Part shown: one piece after another, positions 1 through 9,440 of the stretch
Position numbering within the stretch: the first letter of the stretch is position 1
How the letters are laid out: each line of letters opens with the position of its first letter
NCBI RefSeq assembly: GCF_900114835.1
Contig: NZ_FOUJ01000005.1
Span: 124,001 to 188,000 of the forward strand
Direction of reading: 5' to 3'
Origin: Methanolobus profundi
GTDB taxonomy: Archaea > Halobacteriota > Methanosarcinia > Methanosarcinales > Methanosarcinaceae
DNA: 64,000 nt
Position numbers and translations under genes: made by a program
Notes under the pieces: model-generated
Databases searched by the model: none
The model's input: the letters and a program-made list of their open reading frames with translations, nothing else
Told to the model about the DNA's origin: nothing

Positions 1-2
1 TT

Positions 3-140
3 GGTATCTCATTCGTGATCTTCAAGATCCTCGATGTAGTGATCGGACTCCGTGTCTCTGAAGAACATGAAATTGCAGGACTGGACATTGTAGAACATGG
101 AATCAGCGCATATCCAGAATTCATGATCCAGGAGGAGTGA
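3..140 (+). CDS. amt: Ammonium transporter Amt, C-terminal fragment
   Basis: Only the last 45 codons lie in the window; the frame is open from the left edge to the TGA at 138-140. The visible piece starts in a hydrophobic stretch (GISFVIFKILDVVIGLRV), the end of a last membrane helix, followed by a short acidic cytoplasmic tail with SEEHEIAGLDIVEHG. The ending EEHEIAGLD-x-x-EHG-x-x-AY is the well-known C-terminal signature of Amt/Rh-type ammonium channels, the part that contacts GlnK. The glnK gene follows 5 bases later, with its ribosome site overlapping this stop codon, which is the classic amt-glnK pair. The fragment is too short to say which Amt paralogue it is. Confidence 0.88.
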   Translation, partial: GISFVIFKILDVVIGLRVSEEHEIAGLDIVEHGISAYPEFMIQEE

Positions 141-145
141 TTTAA

Positions 146-506
<361 letters not shown>

Positions 507-830
507 GAACTTAATTGTATATTCACAGTGAGCCCCGGGAATTCAACATACCTATTACAATAGGATTCTGCAGTCCAGTTGTCACAATATAGCACTTCCA
601 TAGTTTTCCGGGGCTCTTCCCTAACTACTTACTGTTCTCATCTCTCATCTGCCACGGTGGGAATGTTATTTCAGTATCAATGCTTTTTATATGTGCTATT
701 TTCTCAAATGTTATTTGTTTTTTGATGATGCTTCTGTTATAATAGCTAAGTAAATACACATACGCTGGCTGTATATACAGGTCTGTAAAAATAGCAACAA
801 TAATATACTATTGTGATTTATATTTAACAA
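507..830. other. Gene-free region between glnK and the sensor kinase
   Basis: No convincing gene. It holds a 9-bp inverted repeat with a 69-base loop (530-616), a small inner hairpin CCTAT-TACA-ATAGG near 551-564, and an AT-rich stretch before the kinase with the inverted repeat CAATA-ATATAC-TATTG near 798-813. The last part probably carries the kinase promoter. Confidence 0.5.
530..616. repeat. Long-loop inverted repeat, possible structured RNA
   Basis: GAGCCCCGG at 530-538 is the exact reverse complement of CCGGGGCTC at 608-616. These are the most GC-rich bases in an otherwise AT-rich spacer. The pair would close a domain of about 87 nt containing a second small hairpin. It could be a small RNA, an mRNA leader or a decayed mobile-element end; nothing decides between these. 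Confidence 0.4.
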
Positions 831-2309
831 ATGACTGGTGATGGTAGACACAAGATATTGATAGTTGATGATGAGAAGATCAATGTAGCACTTCTAACTT
901 CTTATCTTTCAGAAAATTATGATGTCATTACGGCATCGAATGGTGAACGTGCGCTTCCGATCGTAAAAGAGGAGGAGCCAGATCTCATACTACTGGATGT
1001 AGTTATGCCTGGGATGGATGGGTTTGATGTCTGCCGGGTAATAAAGCATGAATACAAACTTGATTTCATACCAATAATAATGCTCACTGCACTTACGTCC
1101 AAAGATGATCATCAGAAAGGTATTGAGGTTGGTGCGGATGATTTTCTTAAAAAGCCTGCTGACAAGTTCGAACTTGAGAAGAAGATAACAGCTCTTCTCA
1201 GGATCAAAGAACAGCACGATTCACTTTTAATGGACCGTAACAAGGCATATGAATATCTTGATTATGTAGGTAATCTGGTAGCTGTTCTTGATCATGAGTA
1301 TAAGCTCATACATATCAATAAGAAAGGATCTGATATGCTTGGCTATACAAGGAAGAATATTCTCCATCGCGACTGGCTGGACCTGTTCGTTGCAGATAGT
1401 TATGCTGATCATGTAAAGAACAGATATGAAAAGCTATTGAAGGATGGTACAGGTGCATCGGACTACCATGAATATCCTGTCATGACCATTACCCGGAAAG
1501 AACGACTTTTCAGATGGTATGATTCCCTGCTCAAGGATGGTAATTGTGGTGCAAAGTGCATCCTGATATCCGGGGAAGATATAACTGATAAAAGGAAAGA
1601 TGAGATAAAGCTCATTGAATACTCAAAACAGTTGCAGCATTCTAATGAACTGAAAGATCTGTTCACAGATGTTCTGCGTCATGATCTGCTCAATCCTGCT
1701 GGACTTATCAAATCGTTCACCGAGCTCCTTGAAGATACGGAGATATCTGACAAGCAGGCGCATATCATTGGTAATATCAAAAGGTCGAATTCAAAACTTA
1801 TCGAACTCATTGAAGATGCTGCTCAACTTGCTAAACTTGAATCCATGGAGGAAATGGTCATAGTAAGGACTGATATCGGGCATTTGTTGCGGAGTATGCG
1901 TGAGAATTTCTCCCCTGTCATGGCTGGAAAGAACATTGAACTTGTCATGGATACTACCAGTTCTTATCCCTCTCTTGCCAATCCTATGATCGAGGCAGTT
2001 TTCTCAAATCTTATTTCCAATGCCATAAAATACAGCCCTGAGGATACCAGGATCACTATAGGTGTGGAGGATCAGGGCACCAAATGGAAGGTAACTGTCA
2101 CAGACCAGGGGGATGGCATACCTGACAAGGATAAAGAAGCCGTATTTGACCGTTTTAACAGGCTCCATAAGGAAAACATCAAGGGTAATGGGATAGGGCT
2201 TGCGATCGTCAAAAGGATCATAGAATTGCATGAAGAAAGAATTGGAATTAATGATAATCCTGAAGGAAAAGGAAGTATATTCTGGTTCACGGTAAAAAAA
2301 GCTCTGTGA
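831..2309 (+). CDS. Response regulator-PAS-histidine kinase
   Basis: A 492-residue soluble signalling protein with an unusual order: receiver domain first (about 7-125, acidic pair D13/D14, phospho-acceptor D56 in LLDVVMPG, conserved lysine in FLKKPAD), then one PAS domain (about 140-255), then a kinase core. The H-box carries H284 in RHDLLNPAG; the ATPase domain shows an N-box (NLISNAIKYSP), G1 (DQGDGIP) and G2 (GNGIGLAIVKRI). There are no membrane segments, so the sensing is cytoplasmic, probably by PAS. The HDLLNP H-box is shared with the kinase at 35.4 kb and is common in methanogen kinases. No ribosome site precedes the ATG, so translation may be leaderless. The target is unknown; the position between glnK and nif proves nothing about nitrogen control. 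Confidence 0.9.
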   Translation: MTGDGRHKILIVDDEKINVALLTSYLSENYDVITASNGERALPIVKEEEPDLILLDVVMPGMDGFDVCRVIKHEYKLDFIPIIMLTALTSKDDHQKGIEVGADDFLKKPADKFELEKKITALLRIKEQHDSLLMDRNKAYEYLDYVGNLVAVLDHEYKLIHINKKGSDMLGYTRKNILHRDWLDLFVADSYADHVKNRYEKLLKDGTGASDYHEYPVMTITRKERLFRWYDSLLKDGNCGAKCILISGEDITDKRKDEIKLIEYSKQLQHSNELKDLFTDVLRHDLLNPAGLIKSFTELLEDTEISDKQAHIIGNIKRSNSKLIELIEDAAQLAKLESMEEMVIVRTDIGHLLRSMRENFSPVMAGKNIELVMDTTSSYPSLANPMIEAVFSNLISNAIKYSPEDTRITIGVEDQGTKWKVTVTDQGDGIPDKDKEAVFDRFNRLHKENIKGNGIGLAIVKRIIELHEERIGINDNPEGKGSIFWFTVKKAL

Positions 2310-2338
2310 ACCTTTGAGCTTCTAAAGATAAGGTCCAA

Positions 2339-2530
2339 TCAAAGATGGTGCATTGTGTGGTGCATCATTGACATCACTTTTTTGTATTCTTTGCCGGCTA
2401 TGTCTTGCAGGTGCTGTATGTGATCTGTTCGAATGGATATTGAATATTTCTGTAGTTCCTTATGGTCTTGTCTTCTAAGGTAAATGGCCTCTAAAGGGAT
2501 CTCTGTCCTAGCTATGTTCTTCTTTGTCAA
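2339..2530 (-). CDS. Doubtful small ORF
   Basis: A 63-codon frame with a TTG start and no clear ribosome site. The protein is basic and helical in character (KYSISIRTDHIQHLQDIA, then a His/Met-rich end MMHHTMHHL) and vaguely recalls a ribbon-helix-helix or a fragment of a longer regulator that stops too early. The C-terminal HHTMHH comes from a repeated GGTGCAT in the DNA. It may be a decayed gene or chance; nothing nearby supports a role. Confidence 0.25.
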   Translation of the reverse strand: MTKKNIARTEIPLEAIYLRRQDHKELQKYSISIRTDHIQHLQDIAGKEYKKVMSMMHHTMHHL

Positions 2531-3222
2531 GTGATATGCCTGTAATTTGGATAAATGGCTGATAATTTGGATATTTCTAATAGGTTAACAGTTCTTTTTT
2601 CCATAATGTCCTTTTCTATGAAAAATGAAGCTATTTTTCCGGTATCACTCTATTTTAAAGTATCGTTTTTTAGAACTAAATATCCCAGAAACGATATTCA
2701 TCGAACTACTCTCTTTTTTTAGATAGCAATTGGCCGTTCTCATATAGTATAGGTGCAACTGATGCCTGTTATTCTTATTTATTGTGTTTTTATTTTTCAT
2801 TAACCGAATTATTTAAATAATATTAAGTGGTACAAAGGATGCCGACATCCCACATGGGTATAGGTACACATACATGGACTATCTTCTCATGGTCGATATG
2901 ATCTATGAACTGTGAAAAAAATCAGATGTGAGCTAAATATTTCGGGAAGAGTCCTTGACGAAACCTGATCTATATTTCATCTGAAAAATTGTATAAAAAT
3001 AGGATTTATTGCCTTAACTGAAAAGTGAAGTAAGATATTAAGAGTTCAGATCGTTCAGGTATATAAAGGTTTATCTGAATAATGCAGAAATTGCCAATTT
3101 TAGGCAAAATGGGATGGATGTCATCTACATTTCGCCTTTTTTTAGTAACTTTCTGTATAATGGCTCTTGATTTTGTTTACTTCTATAATCCTTATATTAT
3201 TCAATAAGTCACAAGGAATAGT

Positions 3223-3232
3223 CTTATATATG
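3223..3232 (+). promoter_or_regulatory. Predicted nifH TATA box
   Basis: CTTATATATG is the best TATA match before nifH. Archaeal transcription usually starts about 25 bases downstream, here around 3255-3258, giving a leader of roughly 95 nt. That start falls on the left arm of the inverted repeat 3254-3304. Confidence 0.55.
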
Positions 3233-3253
3233 GGAACATAGTACATAGGATTC

Positions 3254-3304
3254 CGTTGTACGATGCAATTTAATGCAGCTCCAATAACACACGATCGTAC
3301 AACG
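3254..3304. repeat. 11-bp inverted repeat at the predicted nif transcript start
   Basis: CGTTGTACGAT (3254-3264) and ATCGTACAACG (3294-3304) are exact reverse complements separated by 29 bases. The right arm also lies in the small palindrome ACGATCGT. It could be a repressor operator covering the start site, or a 5' hairpin on the nif mRNA. It is not the published NrpR half-site pattern known to me. Confidence 0.6.
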
Positions 3305-3332
3305 AATACAATAAAAAAAACACATCAATTAA

Positions 3333-4172
<840 letters not shown>

Positions 4173-4195
4173 ATTGGATAAGAGGTGAAAAAACA

Positions 4196-4513
4196 ATGCA
4201 GATGATTCGTGCGATAATCAGACCTGAGAAGGTAGTTGATGTTGTAGATGCACTCGAAAAGGAAGACTTTGTATCCCTCACCAAGACCGATGTATTCGGT
4301 AGAGGAAAGCAGAGAGGTATCCACACAGCAGATCTACAGTTCAACGAACTTCCAAAAACAATGCTTATGTTAGTAGTTGAGGATGCTGACAAGGACAAGG
4401 TCCTTGAGATCATCAAGTCTTCAGCTCACACAGGAAAGTACGGAGACGGTAAGGTTTTCGTAAACCCGGTCGAAAGCGCATACACGATCCGTACAGGCGC
4501 AAGCGGACTTTAA
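4196..4513 (+). CDS. nifI1: Nitrogenase-regulating PII protein NifI1
   Basis: A 105-residue PII-family protein ([35 protein letters not shown]) lying between nifH and nifD. Its T-loop ([12 protein letters not shown]) lacks the tyrosine found in GlnK. In methanogens NifI1 and NifI2 together bind the MoFe protein and switch nitrogenase activity off when ammonium appears; 2-oxoglutarate and ATP relieve this (established for Methanococcus maripaludis). Ribosome site GAGGTG just upstream of ATG 4196; nifI2 follows after 19 bases. Confidence 0.95.
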   Translation: MQMIRAIIRPEKVVDVVDALEKEDFVSLTKTDVFGRGKQRGIHTADLQFNELPKTMLMLVVEDADKDKVLEIIKSSAHTGKYGDGKVFVNPVESAYTIRTGASGL

Positions 4514-4532
4514 ATCCGTAGAGGGATGCCAA

Positions 4533-4910
4533 ATGAAGGAAATAACTGCGATTATCCGCATGAACAAGGTGCAGAAGACACTCGATGCCCTTGATGGATG
4601 CGGTTACCCCTCATTCACCGTAGAGAAGGTGATGGGTCGAGGTAAGCAAAAGGGATTGTGCTTTGAGTTCAATCCTCCACTTCCTGAACAGCCTGAGCCA
4701 GAGTTTACTCATGTACCTTTTGTCCCAAAGCGTATGTTCACGATCGTTGTGAACGACAAGGCAGCTGACAAGGTCATAAAGAAGATAATCGACATCAACC
4801 AAACTGGTCATGCTGGAGATGGAAAGATCTTTGTCACAGATATACCAGAAGTATACAGAGTAAGGACCGGAGAATCTGGAGAAGAGACTGTAGGGAGGAA
4901 TGTAGAATGA
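4533..4910 (+). CDS. nifI2: Nitrogenase-regulating PII protein NifI2
   Basis: A 125-residue PII relative with a longer, proline-rich T-loop insert ([12 protein letters not shown] at about 47-58) than GlnK or NifI1, as expected for the NifI2 branch. Conserved blocks are [18 protein letters not shown] and VRTGESGEE. It acts with NifI1 as the post-translational switch of nitrogenase. Its stop overlaps the nifD start in ATGA (4907-4910), so translation of the two is probably coupled. Confidence 0.95.
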   Translation: MKEITAIIRMNKVQKTLDALDGCGYPSFTVEKVMGRGKQKGLCFEFNPPLPEQPEPEFTHVPFVPKRMFTIVVNDKAADKVIKKIIDINQTGHAGDGKIFVTDIPEVYRVRTGESGEETVGRNVE

Positions 4911-6490
4911 GTTCTGAAGTCGAAAAGTCACAGCAAGTCATCGATGAGATGATGAAGATCTATCCAAAAAAGACTGAAAAGGATAGAAGGAAGCACTTTA
5001 CCGTAAAGGACTCCTGCGAAACCGAGCAGCACATCGAAGCCAACGCTAAGACAGTCCCTGGTATAATGACAAACCGTGGTTGTGCATATGCCGGTGGAAA
5101 GGGTGTGGTTATGGGACCTATCAAGGATATGGTTCACATCACACACGGACCAATTGGCTGTGGATACTACACCTGGGGAACCAGGAGAAACATGGCAAAG
5201 GCAGAAGATGGCGGCGACAACTACCTGCAATACTGTTTCTCAACAGACATGAAAGAAACAGACATTGTATTCGGTGGTGAAAAGAAGCTCAAGGAAGCAA
5301 TTGACGATGCAATGAGGATCTTCAAGCCAGGAGCTATCTCCATCAATGCAACATGTCCAGTAGGACTTATCGGTGACGATATTGAATCTGTAGCACGTAA
5401 TGCAGAAAAGGATTATCCTGGTTTAAAGGTACTGGCTCTTCGCTGTGAAGGATACAGAGGAGTAAGTCAGTCAGCAGGACACCACGTTGCAAGTAACGTG
5501 ATCATGGAACAGCTGATCGGTACTGAAGAACTTGAGAACCCAACACCATTTGACATCAACATCTTTGGTGAATACAACATTGGTGGTGACCTCTGGGAGA
5601 TCAAGCCACTCTTTGAGAAGATCGGATACCGTATCGTTTCCAGCTTCACAGGAGACGGGTCCTATCACAATCTTTCAAAGGCACACCGTGCAAAGCTCAG
5701 TATCCTCCTCTGTCACAGGTCAGTTAACTACACTAACCGTATGATGGAAGAGAAGTACGGAGTTCCATGGTTAAAGGTCAATTACGTGGGTATCGAAGGA
5801 ACAAAGAAGTCACTCAGGAAGATGGCTGAATACTTCGATAATGAAGAACTCACAAAGAAGACCGAGGAAATAATTGAAGAAGAAGTAGCAAAGATCCAGC
5901 CTGAACTTGAGAAGTACAGGAACAAGCTCCAGGGCAAGACAGCATTTATCTATGCTGGCGGCTCCAGGTCACACCACTACCAGAACCTCTTTGAGGATCT
6001 CGGAATGAAGGTACTTGTTGCAGGATACCAGTTCGCTCACCGTGATGACTACGAAGGTAGACAGATCCTCGATGGTCTGAAGGAAAAGGCATCAAGTGGA
6101 ATCCTTGAAGATCTCCACTACGAAAGAGATCCTGACTTCACACCAGCCATCAGTCCAGAACGTATGGCAGAGCTCAAGGATAAGGTTGGTCTCATGAGCT
6201 ATGAAGGAATGCTTCCTGAAATGCATGATGGTGCTATCATGGTGGACGACCTTAACCACTACGAGACAGAATTCCTCATTAATGAACTCAAGCCAGACCT
6301 GTTCTGTTCAGGTATCAAGGACAAGTACTGGGCACAGAAGATGGGTGTCCCATCCAGACAGATACACTCATATGACTACAGTGGTCGTTACACCGGATTC
6401 AGTGGTGTACTGAACTTTGCAAGAGATGTAGACATGACAGTGAACAACCCAAGCTGGAAGCTCCAGAAGACCCCATGGAAGGGAGAATAA
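4907..6490 (+). CDS. nifD: Nitrogenase molybdenum-iron protein alpha chain NifD
   Basis: A 527-residue alpha subunit. P-cluster cysteines C59 (NRGCAYAGG) and C85 ([11 protein letters not shown]) plus the Cys in [13 protein letters not shown]; the [15 protein letters not shown] block with the FeMo-cofactor histidine; the cofactor ligands C269 (LLCHRSVNY) and H487 ([10 protein letters not shown]). The segment of about 50 residues before the C-terminal cofactor histidine (around [18 protein letters not shown]) is the insert seen in clostridial and Methanosarcina-type NifD and absent from the proteobacterial type. The Cys and His cofactor ligands argue for a working Mo-type enzyme rather than a NifD-like paralogue. 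Confidence 0.97.
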   Translation: MSSEVEKSQQVIDEMMKIYPKKTEKDRRKHFTVKDSCETEQHIEANAKTVPGIMTNRGCAYAGGKGVVMGPIKDMVHITHGPIGCGYYTWGTRRNMAKAEDGGDNYLQYCFSTDMKETDIVFGGEKKLKEAIDDAMRIFKPGAISINATCPVGLIGDDIESVARNAEKDYPGLKVLALRCEGYRGVSQSAGHHVASNVIMEQLIGTEELENPTPFDINIFGEYNIGGDLWEIKPLFEKIGYRIVSSFTGDGSYHNLSKAHRAKLSILLCHRSVNYTNRMMEEKYGVPWLKVNYVGIEGTKKSLRKMAEYFDNEELTKKTEEIIEEEVAKIQPELEKYRNKLQGKTAFIYAGGSRSHHYQNLFEDLGMKVLVAGYQFAHRDDYEGRQILDGLKEKASSGILEDLHYERDPDFTPAISPERMAELKDKVGLMSYEGMLPEMHDGAIMVDDLNHYETEFLINELKPDLFCSGIKDKYWAQKMGVPSRQIHSYDYSGRYTGFSGVLNFARDVDMTVNNPSWKLQKTPWKGE

Positions 6491-6504
6491 AGGAGGCCTG
6501 AAAA

Positions 6505-7875
6505 ATGTTAGATTATACACCAAAGGAAGAAGTGCAGAGAGATGCACTGGTCGTAAACCCTGCAAAGATCTGCCAGCCGATCGGTGCAACATATGCTGCA
6601 CTGGGTATACGCAACTGTATGCCACACAGCCATGGTTCACAGGGATGTCTTTCATACCTGAGAATGGCTCTTACAAGGCACTTCAGAGAACCAACCATCG
6701 GTACAACCAGCAGTTTCTATGAAGGTACTGCTGTATTCGGTGGTGCATCAAACCTCAAGAAGTCACTTGAGAACATTGAAGCTGTATACACCCCAGAGGT
6801 CATTGCAATACACACAACATGTCTTTCCGAGACTATTGGTGACGATGTAGGCTCAATGATCGAGGATGTAAAGGAAGAAGAACTCATCGACCCATCCATC
6901 AAGCTTTGTGCAGCATCAACCCCAAGTTATGTGGGTTCCCACGTGACAGGTTACGACAACATGGTAAAGTCATTTGTCACAACCTTTGCACAGAAGACAA
7001 AGCCAAACGGAAAGTTGAATATAATTCCTGGTTTCGTAGACCCAGGAGACATTCGTGAGATCAAGAGATTGCTCTCCATCATGAATATCCCTACGATCGT
7101 CTTCCCTGACCAGACAGATGTACTGGATACCGGAATCGGAATGGAAAGAGAACTGTTCGCAAATGGCGGAACACCTATCGGTGACGTAGAGGACAGTGCA
7201 AACTCCATGGGTACCATCGCACTCTGTGGAATGGCAGGAGGCGCAGCAGCAAATGTATTCAAGAACAAGTTCAAGATGCCAGTACAGATAGGACCTGCAC
7301 CAATAGGCGTACGCTTTACAGACAGGTTTGTCATGAAGGCAGCTGAACTTGCAAATGTTGCAATTCCACCAGAACTTGAACAGGAAAGAGCAAGGGTCGT
7401 TGACATGATGACAGATGCTCACCAACACTTCTATGGTAAGAAGGTAGCCATATTCGGTGACCCTGACATAATAGAAGGTCTCACAAGCCTTGTGCTTGAA
7501 ATGGGAATGGAGCCTGTTGTGGTTCTCTCAGGTTCAGTTAGCAAGGCTTTCGTAGAAAGAGTATCTGAAATGGTACACCCACTGTACCCTAACGCACAGA
7601 TCCTTGCAGAAGCTGACCTTTTCACACTCCACCAGATCATAAAGAACGAGCCAGTAGACATGCTGATCGGTAACACCTATGGTAAGCACATCGCTCTTGC
7701 CGAGGATATCCCACTGATCAGGGTAGGGTTCCCTATCATGGACAGGGCGAACCTGCACCACTTCCCTGTCATGGGATACGCAGGAGCAGCTCGCATGATC
7801 GAGTGGATAGGAAACACGTTCTTGGACATCAAGGACAAGACCGTTCCTGAAGAAGAAATAGAGATCGTCCAGTAA
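6505..7875 (+). CDS. nifK: Nitrogenase molybdenum-iron protein beta chain NifK
   Basis: A 456-residue beta subunit, the short form typical of archaea and clostridia that lacks the long N-terminal extension of Azotobacter NifK. Cysteine motifs for the P-cluster are visible in AKICQPIGA, GSQGCLSYLRM and THTTCLSETIGDD. It follows nifD by 14 bases with ribosome site GGAGG. Together with NifD it makes the alpha2beta2 dinitrogenase. A strong hairpin lies between its stop and nifE. Confidence 0.97.
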   Translation: MLDYTPKEEVQRDALVVNPAKICQPIGATYAALGIRNCMPHSHGSQGCLSYLRMALTRHFREPTIGTTSSFYEGTAVFGGASNLKKSLENIEAVYTPEVIAIHTTCLSETIGDDVGSMIEDVKEEELIDPSIKLCAASTPSYVGSHVTGYDNMVKSFVTTFAQKTKPNGKLNIIPGFVDPGDIREIKRLLSIMNIPTIVFPDQTDVLDTGIGMERELFANGGTPIGDVEDSANSMGTIALCGMAGGAAANVFKNKFKMPVQIGPAPIGVRFTDRFVMKAAELANVAIPPELEQERARVVDMMTDAHQHFYGKKVAIFGDPDIIEGLTSLVLEMGMEPVVVLSGSVSKAFVERVSEMVHPLYPNAQILAEADLFTLHQIIKNEPVDMLIGNTYGKHIALAEDIPLIRVGFPIMDRANLHHFPVMGYAGAARMIEWIGNTFLDIKDKTVPEEEIEIVQ

Positions 7876-7897
7876 AGATCTCAATATATAAGAACTC

Positions 7898-7932
7898 GAG
7901 GTCGTTCAGTAACGACCTCACATATATTTTTT
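7898..7932 (+). terminator. Intra-operon hairpin between nifK and nifE
   Basis: GAGGTCGTT (7898-7906), loop CAGT and AACGACCTC (7911-7919) make a perfect 9-bp stem with a 4-base loop, followed by ACATATA and six T (7927-7932). It sits in the only sizeable gap of the operon (68 bases). It could end part of the transcripts so that the structural genes exceed nifEN, or protect a processed 3' end. Confidence 0.6.
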
Positions 7933-7943
7933 GGAGTGAGAAC

Positions 7944-9440
7944 ATGCCAGACATTACAAGCGTGGTAGATACGCTGGATGAAAGAAAGCCATACATAGAA
8001 CTGAAGCAGGCAAACAAGTCAGGAGAACTTGCATGCGATAATACATCAATTGCCGGTTCCATGAGCCAGAGGGCCTGTGTATATTCAGGAGCACGTGTGG
8101 CACTTAATCCCGTAACCGATGCAATTCACCTCGTACACGGTCCCATTGGATGTGCAAGTTACACATGGGATATCAGAGGTAGCCTATCAAGTGATAAGGA
8201 GACGTTCCGTACCAGTTTTTCAACTGATATGAAGGAACTAGATGTTGTATTCGGTGGCGAGAAAAAACTCTCAAAGAGCATTGACGAACTGGTCGAGTTG
8301 TATAACCCACCTGCCATCTTTGTCTATTCAACCTGTATTGTCGGAATAATCGGCGATGATCTCGAAGCCATTTGTAAGGAAGCGACCGAAAGGGTAGGAA
8401 TACCCGTATTACCTGTAAAGTCAGAAGGATTCAAGGGAACAAAGTCCGATGGATATAAGGCAGCATGTAATGCGCTTATGGAACTTGTCGGAACAAAGGA
8501 ACCGGAGTTCACATCTGAATACAGGATAAATATACTCGGTGACTACAATGTGGCTGGAGATGTCTGGCTGGTAAAGCCCCTCTTTGAGAAGATGGGAATA
8601 CAGGTAATTACTTCAATGACAGGAGATTCAACTGTCGACAGTATCTCAAAGTCACATGGAGCACAATTGAACCTTGTACAATGTTCAGGTTCCATGACAT
8701 ATCTCGCAAAGTGGATGAAGAAGGAGTTTGGAATTCCTTTCACAAAGGTCAGCTACTTTGGAATAGAAGATCTTTCAATTGCATTGAGAACAACTGCTGA
8801 ATTCTTCGGTTCAGAAGAAATGATGAACATTGCAGAAGAAATAATCGAGCAGGAAACTAACAGGATCATGCCTGAGATAAAGGCAATAAGAAGCAGGCTT
8901 GAAGGAAAGACGGCAGCAATTTACATGGGCGGGGCAGCCAAGGCACTTACATTGATAAAGGGCTTCCGAGAACTCGGTATGGAAGTTGTTATAATTGGAA
9001 CACAAACAGGAAAGCGTGATGACTACAAGCAGATAAGTTATCAGGTAAAGGACGGAACGGTCATTGTTGATGACGCAAATCCTCTGGAACTTGCCGACCT
9101 TCTTAGAAATCAGAAGGCAGATCTCATGGTGGCAGGTGTCAAGGAAAGGTTCCTGGCTTACAAGCTTGGTGTTTCATTCTGTGATTTTAACCATGACAGA
9201 ACAATTGAATTCGAAGGTTACGATGGTTTCCTGAACTTTGCAAGGGAACTTGATACTTCGGTCAACAGTCCTGTATGGAAGTATGTTGGTAGTAAGATAG
9301 AGGACTCATATCCAGGAAGCAGCGGGGCAAACAAGGGCTGTGGAACTGAGGAAAGTCAAAAGATGTCCAACAGGATAACAGGGGAAAGGAATATGCAAAA
9401 TATCGATCCCATTACATTACAAGAGGAGTCAGTAGCATGA
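7944..9440 (+). CDS. nifE: Nitrogenase cofactor scaffold NifE
   Basis: A 498-residue NifD relative that forms the NifEN scaffold on which the precursor from NifB matures to FeMo-cofactor. Cluster-type cysteines appear in SQRACVYSGAR, GPIGCASYTWD and YSTCIVGIIGDD, but the NifD cofactor-ligand block HRSVNY is replaced by SGSMTY, and [10 protein letters not shown] by FCDFNHDRTIEF, as expected for NifE. The C-terminus carries about 50 extra low-complexity residues (GSSGANKGCGTEESQ and on). The start follows TTTTTTGGAGTGAG. It ends in a 4-base overlap with nifN. Confidence 0.94.
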   Translation: MPDITSVVDTLDERKPYIELKQANKSGELACDNTSIAGSMSQRACVYSGARVALNPVTDAIHLVHGPIGCASYTWDIRGSLSSDKETFRTSFSTDMKELDVVFGGEKKLSKSIDELVELYNPPAIFVYSTCIVGIIGDDLEAICKEATERVGIPVLPVKSEGFKGTKSDGYKAACNALMELVGTKEPEFTSEYRINILGDYNVAGDVWLVKPLFEKMGIQVITSMTGDSTVDSISKSHGAQLNLVQCSGSMTYLAKWMKKEFGIPFTKVSYFGIEDLSIALRTTAEFFGSEEMMNIAEEIIEQETNRIMPEIKAIRSRLEGKTAAIYMGGAAKALTLIKGFRELGMEVVIIGTQTGKRDDYKQISYQVKDGTVIVDDANPLELADLLRNQKADLMVAGVKERFLAYKLGVSFCDFNHDRTIEFEGYDGFLNFARELDTSVNSPVWKYVGSKIEDSYPGSSGANKGCGTEESQKMSNRITGERNMQNIDPITLQEESVA

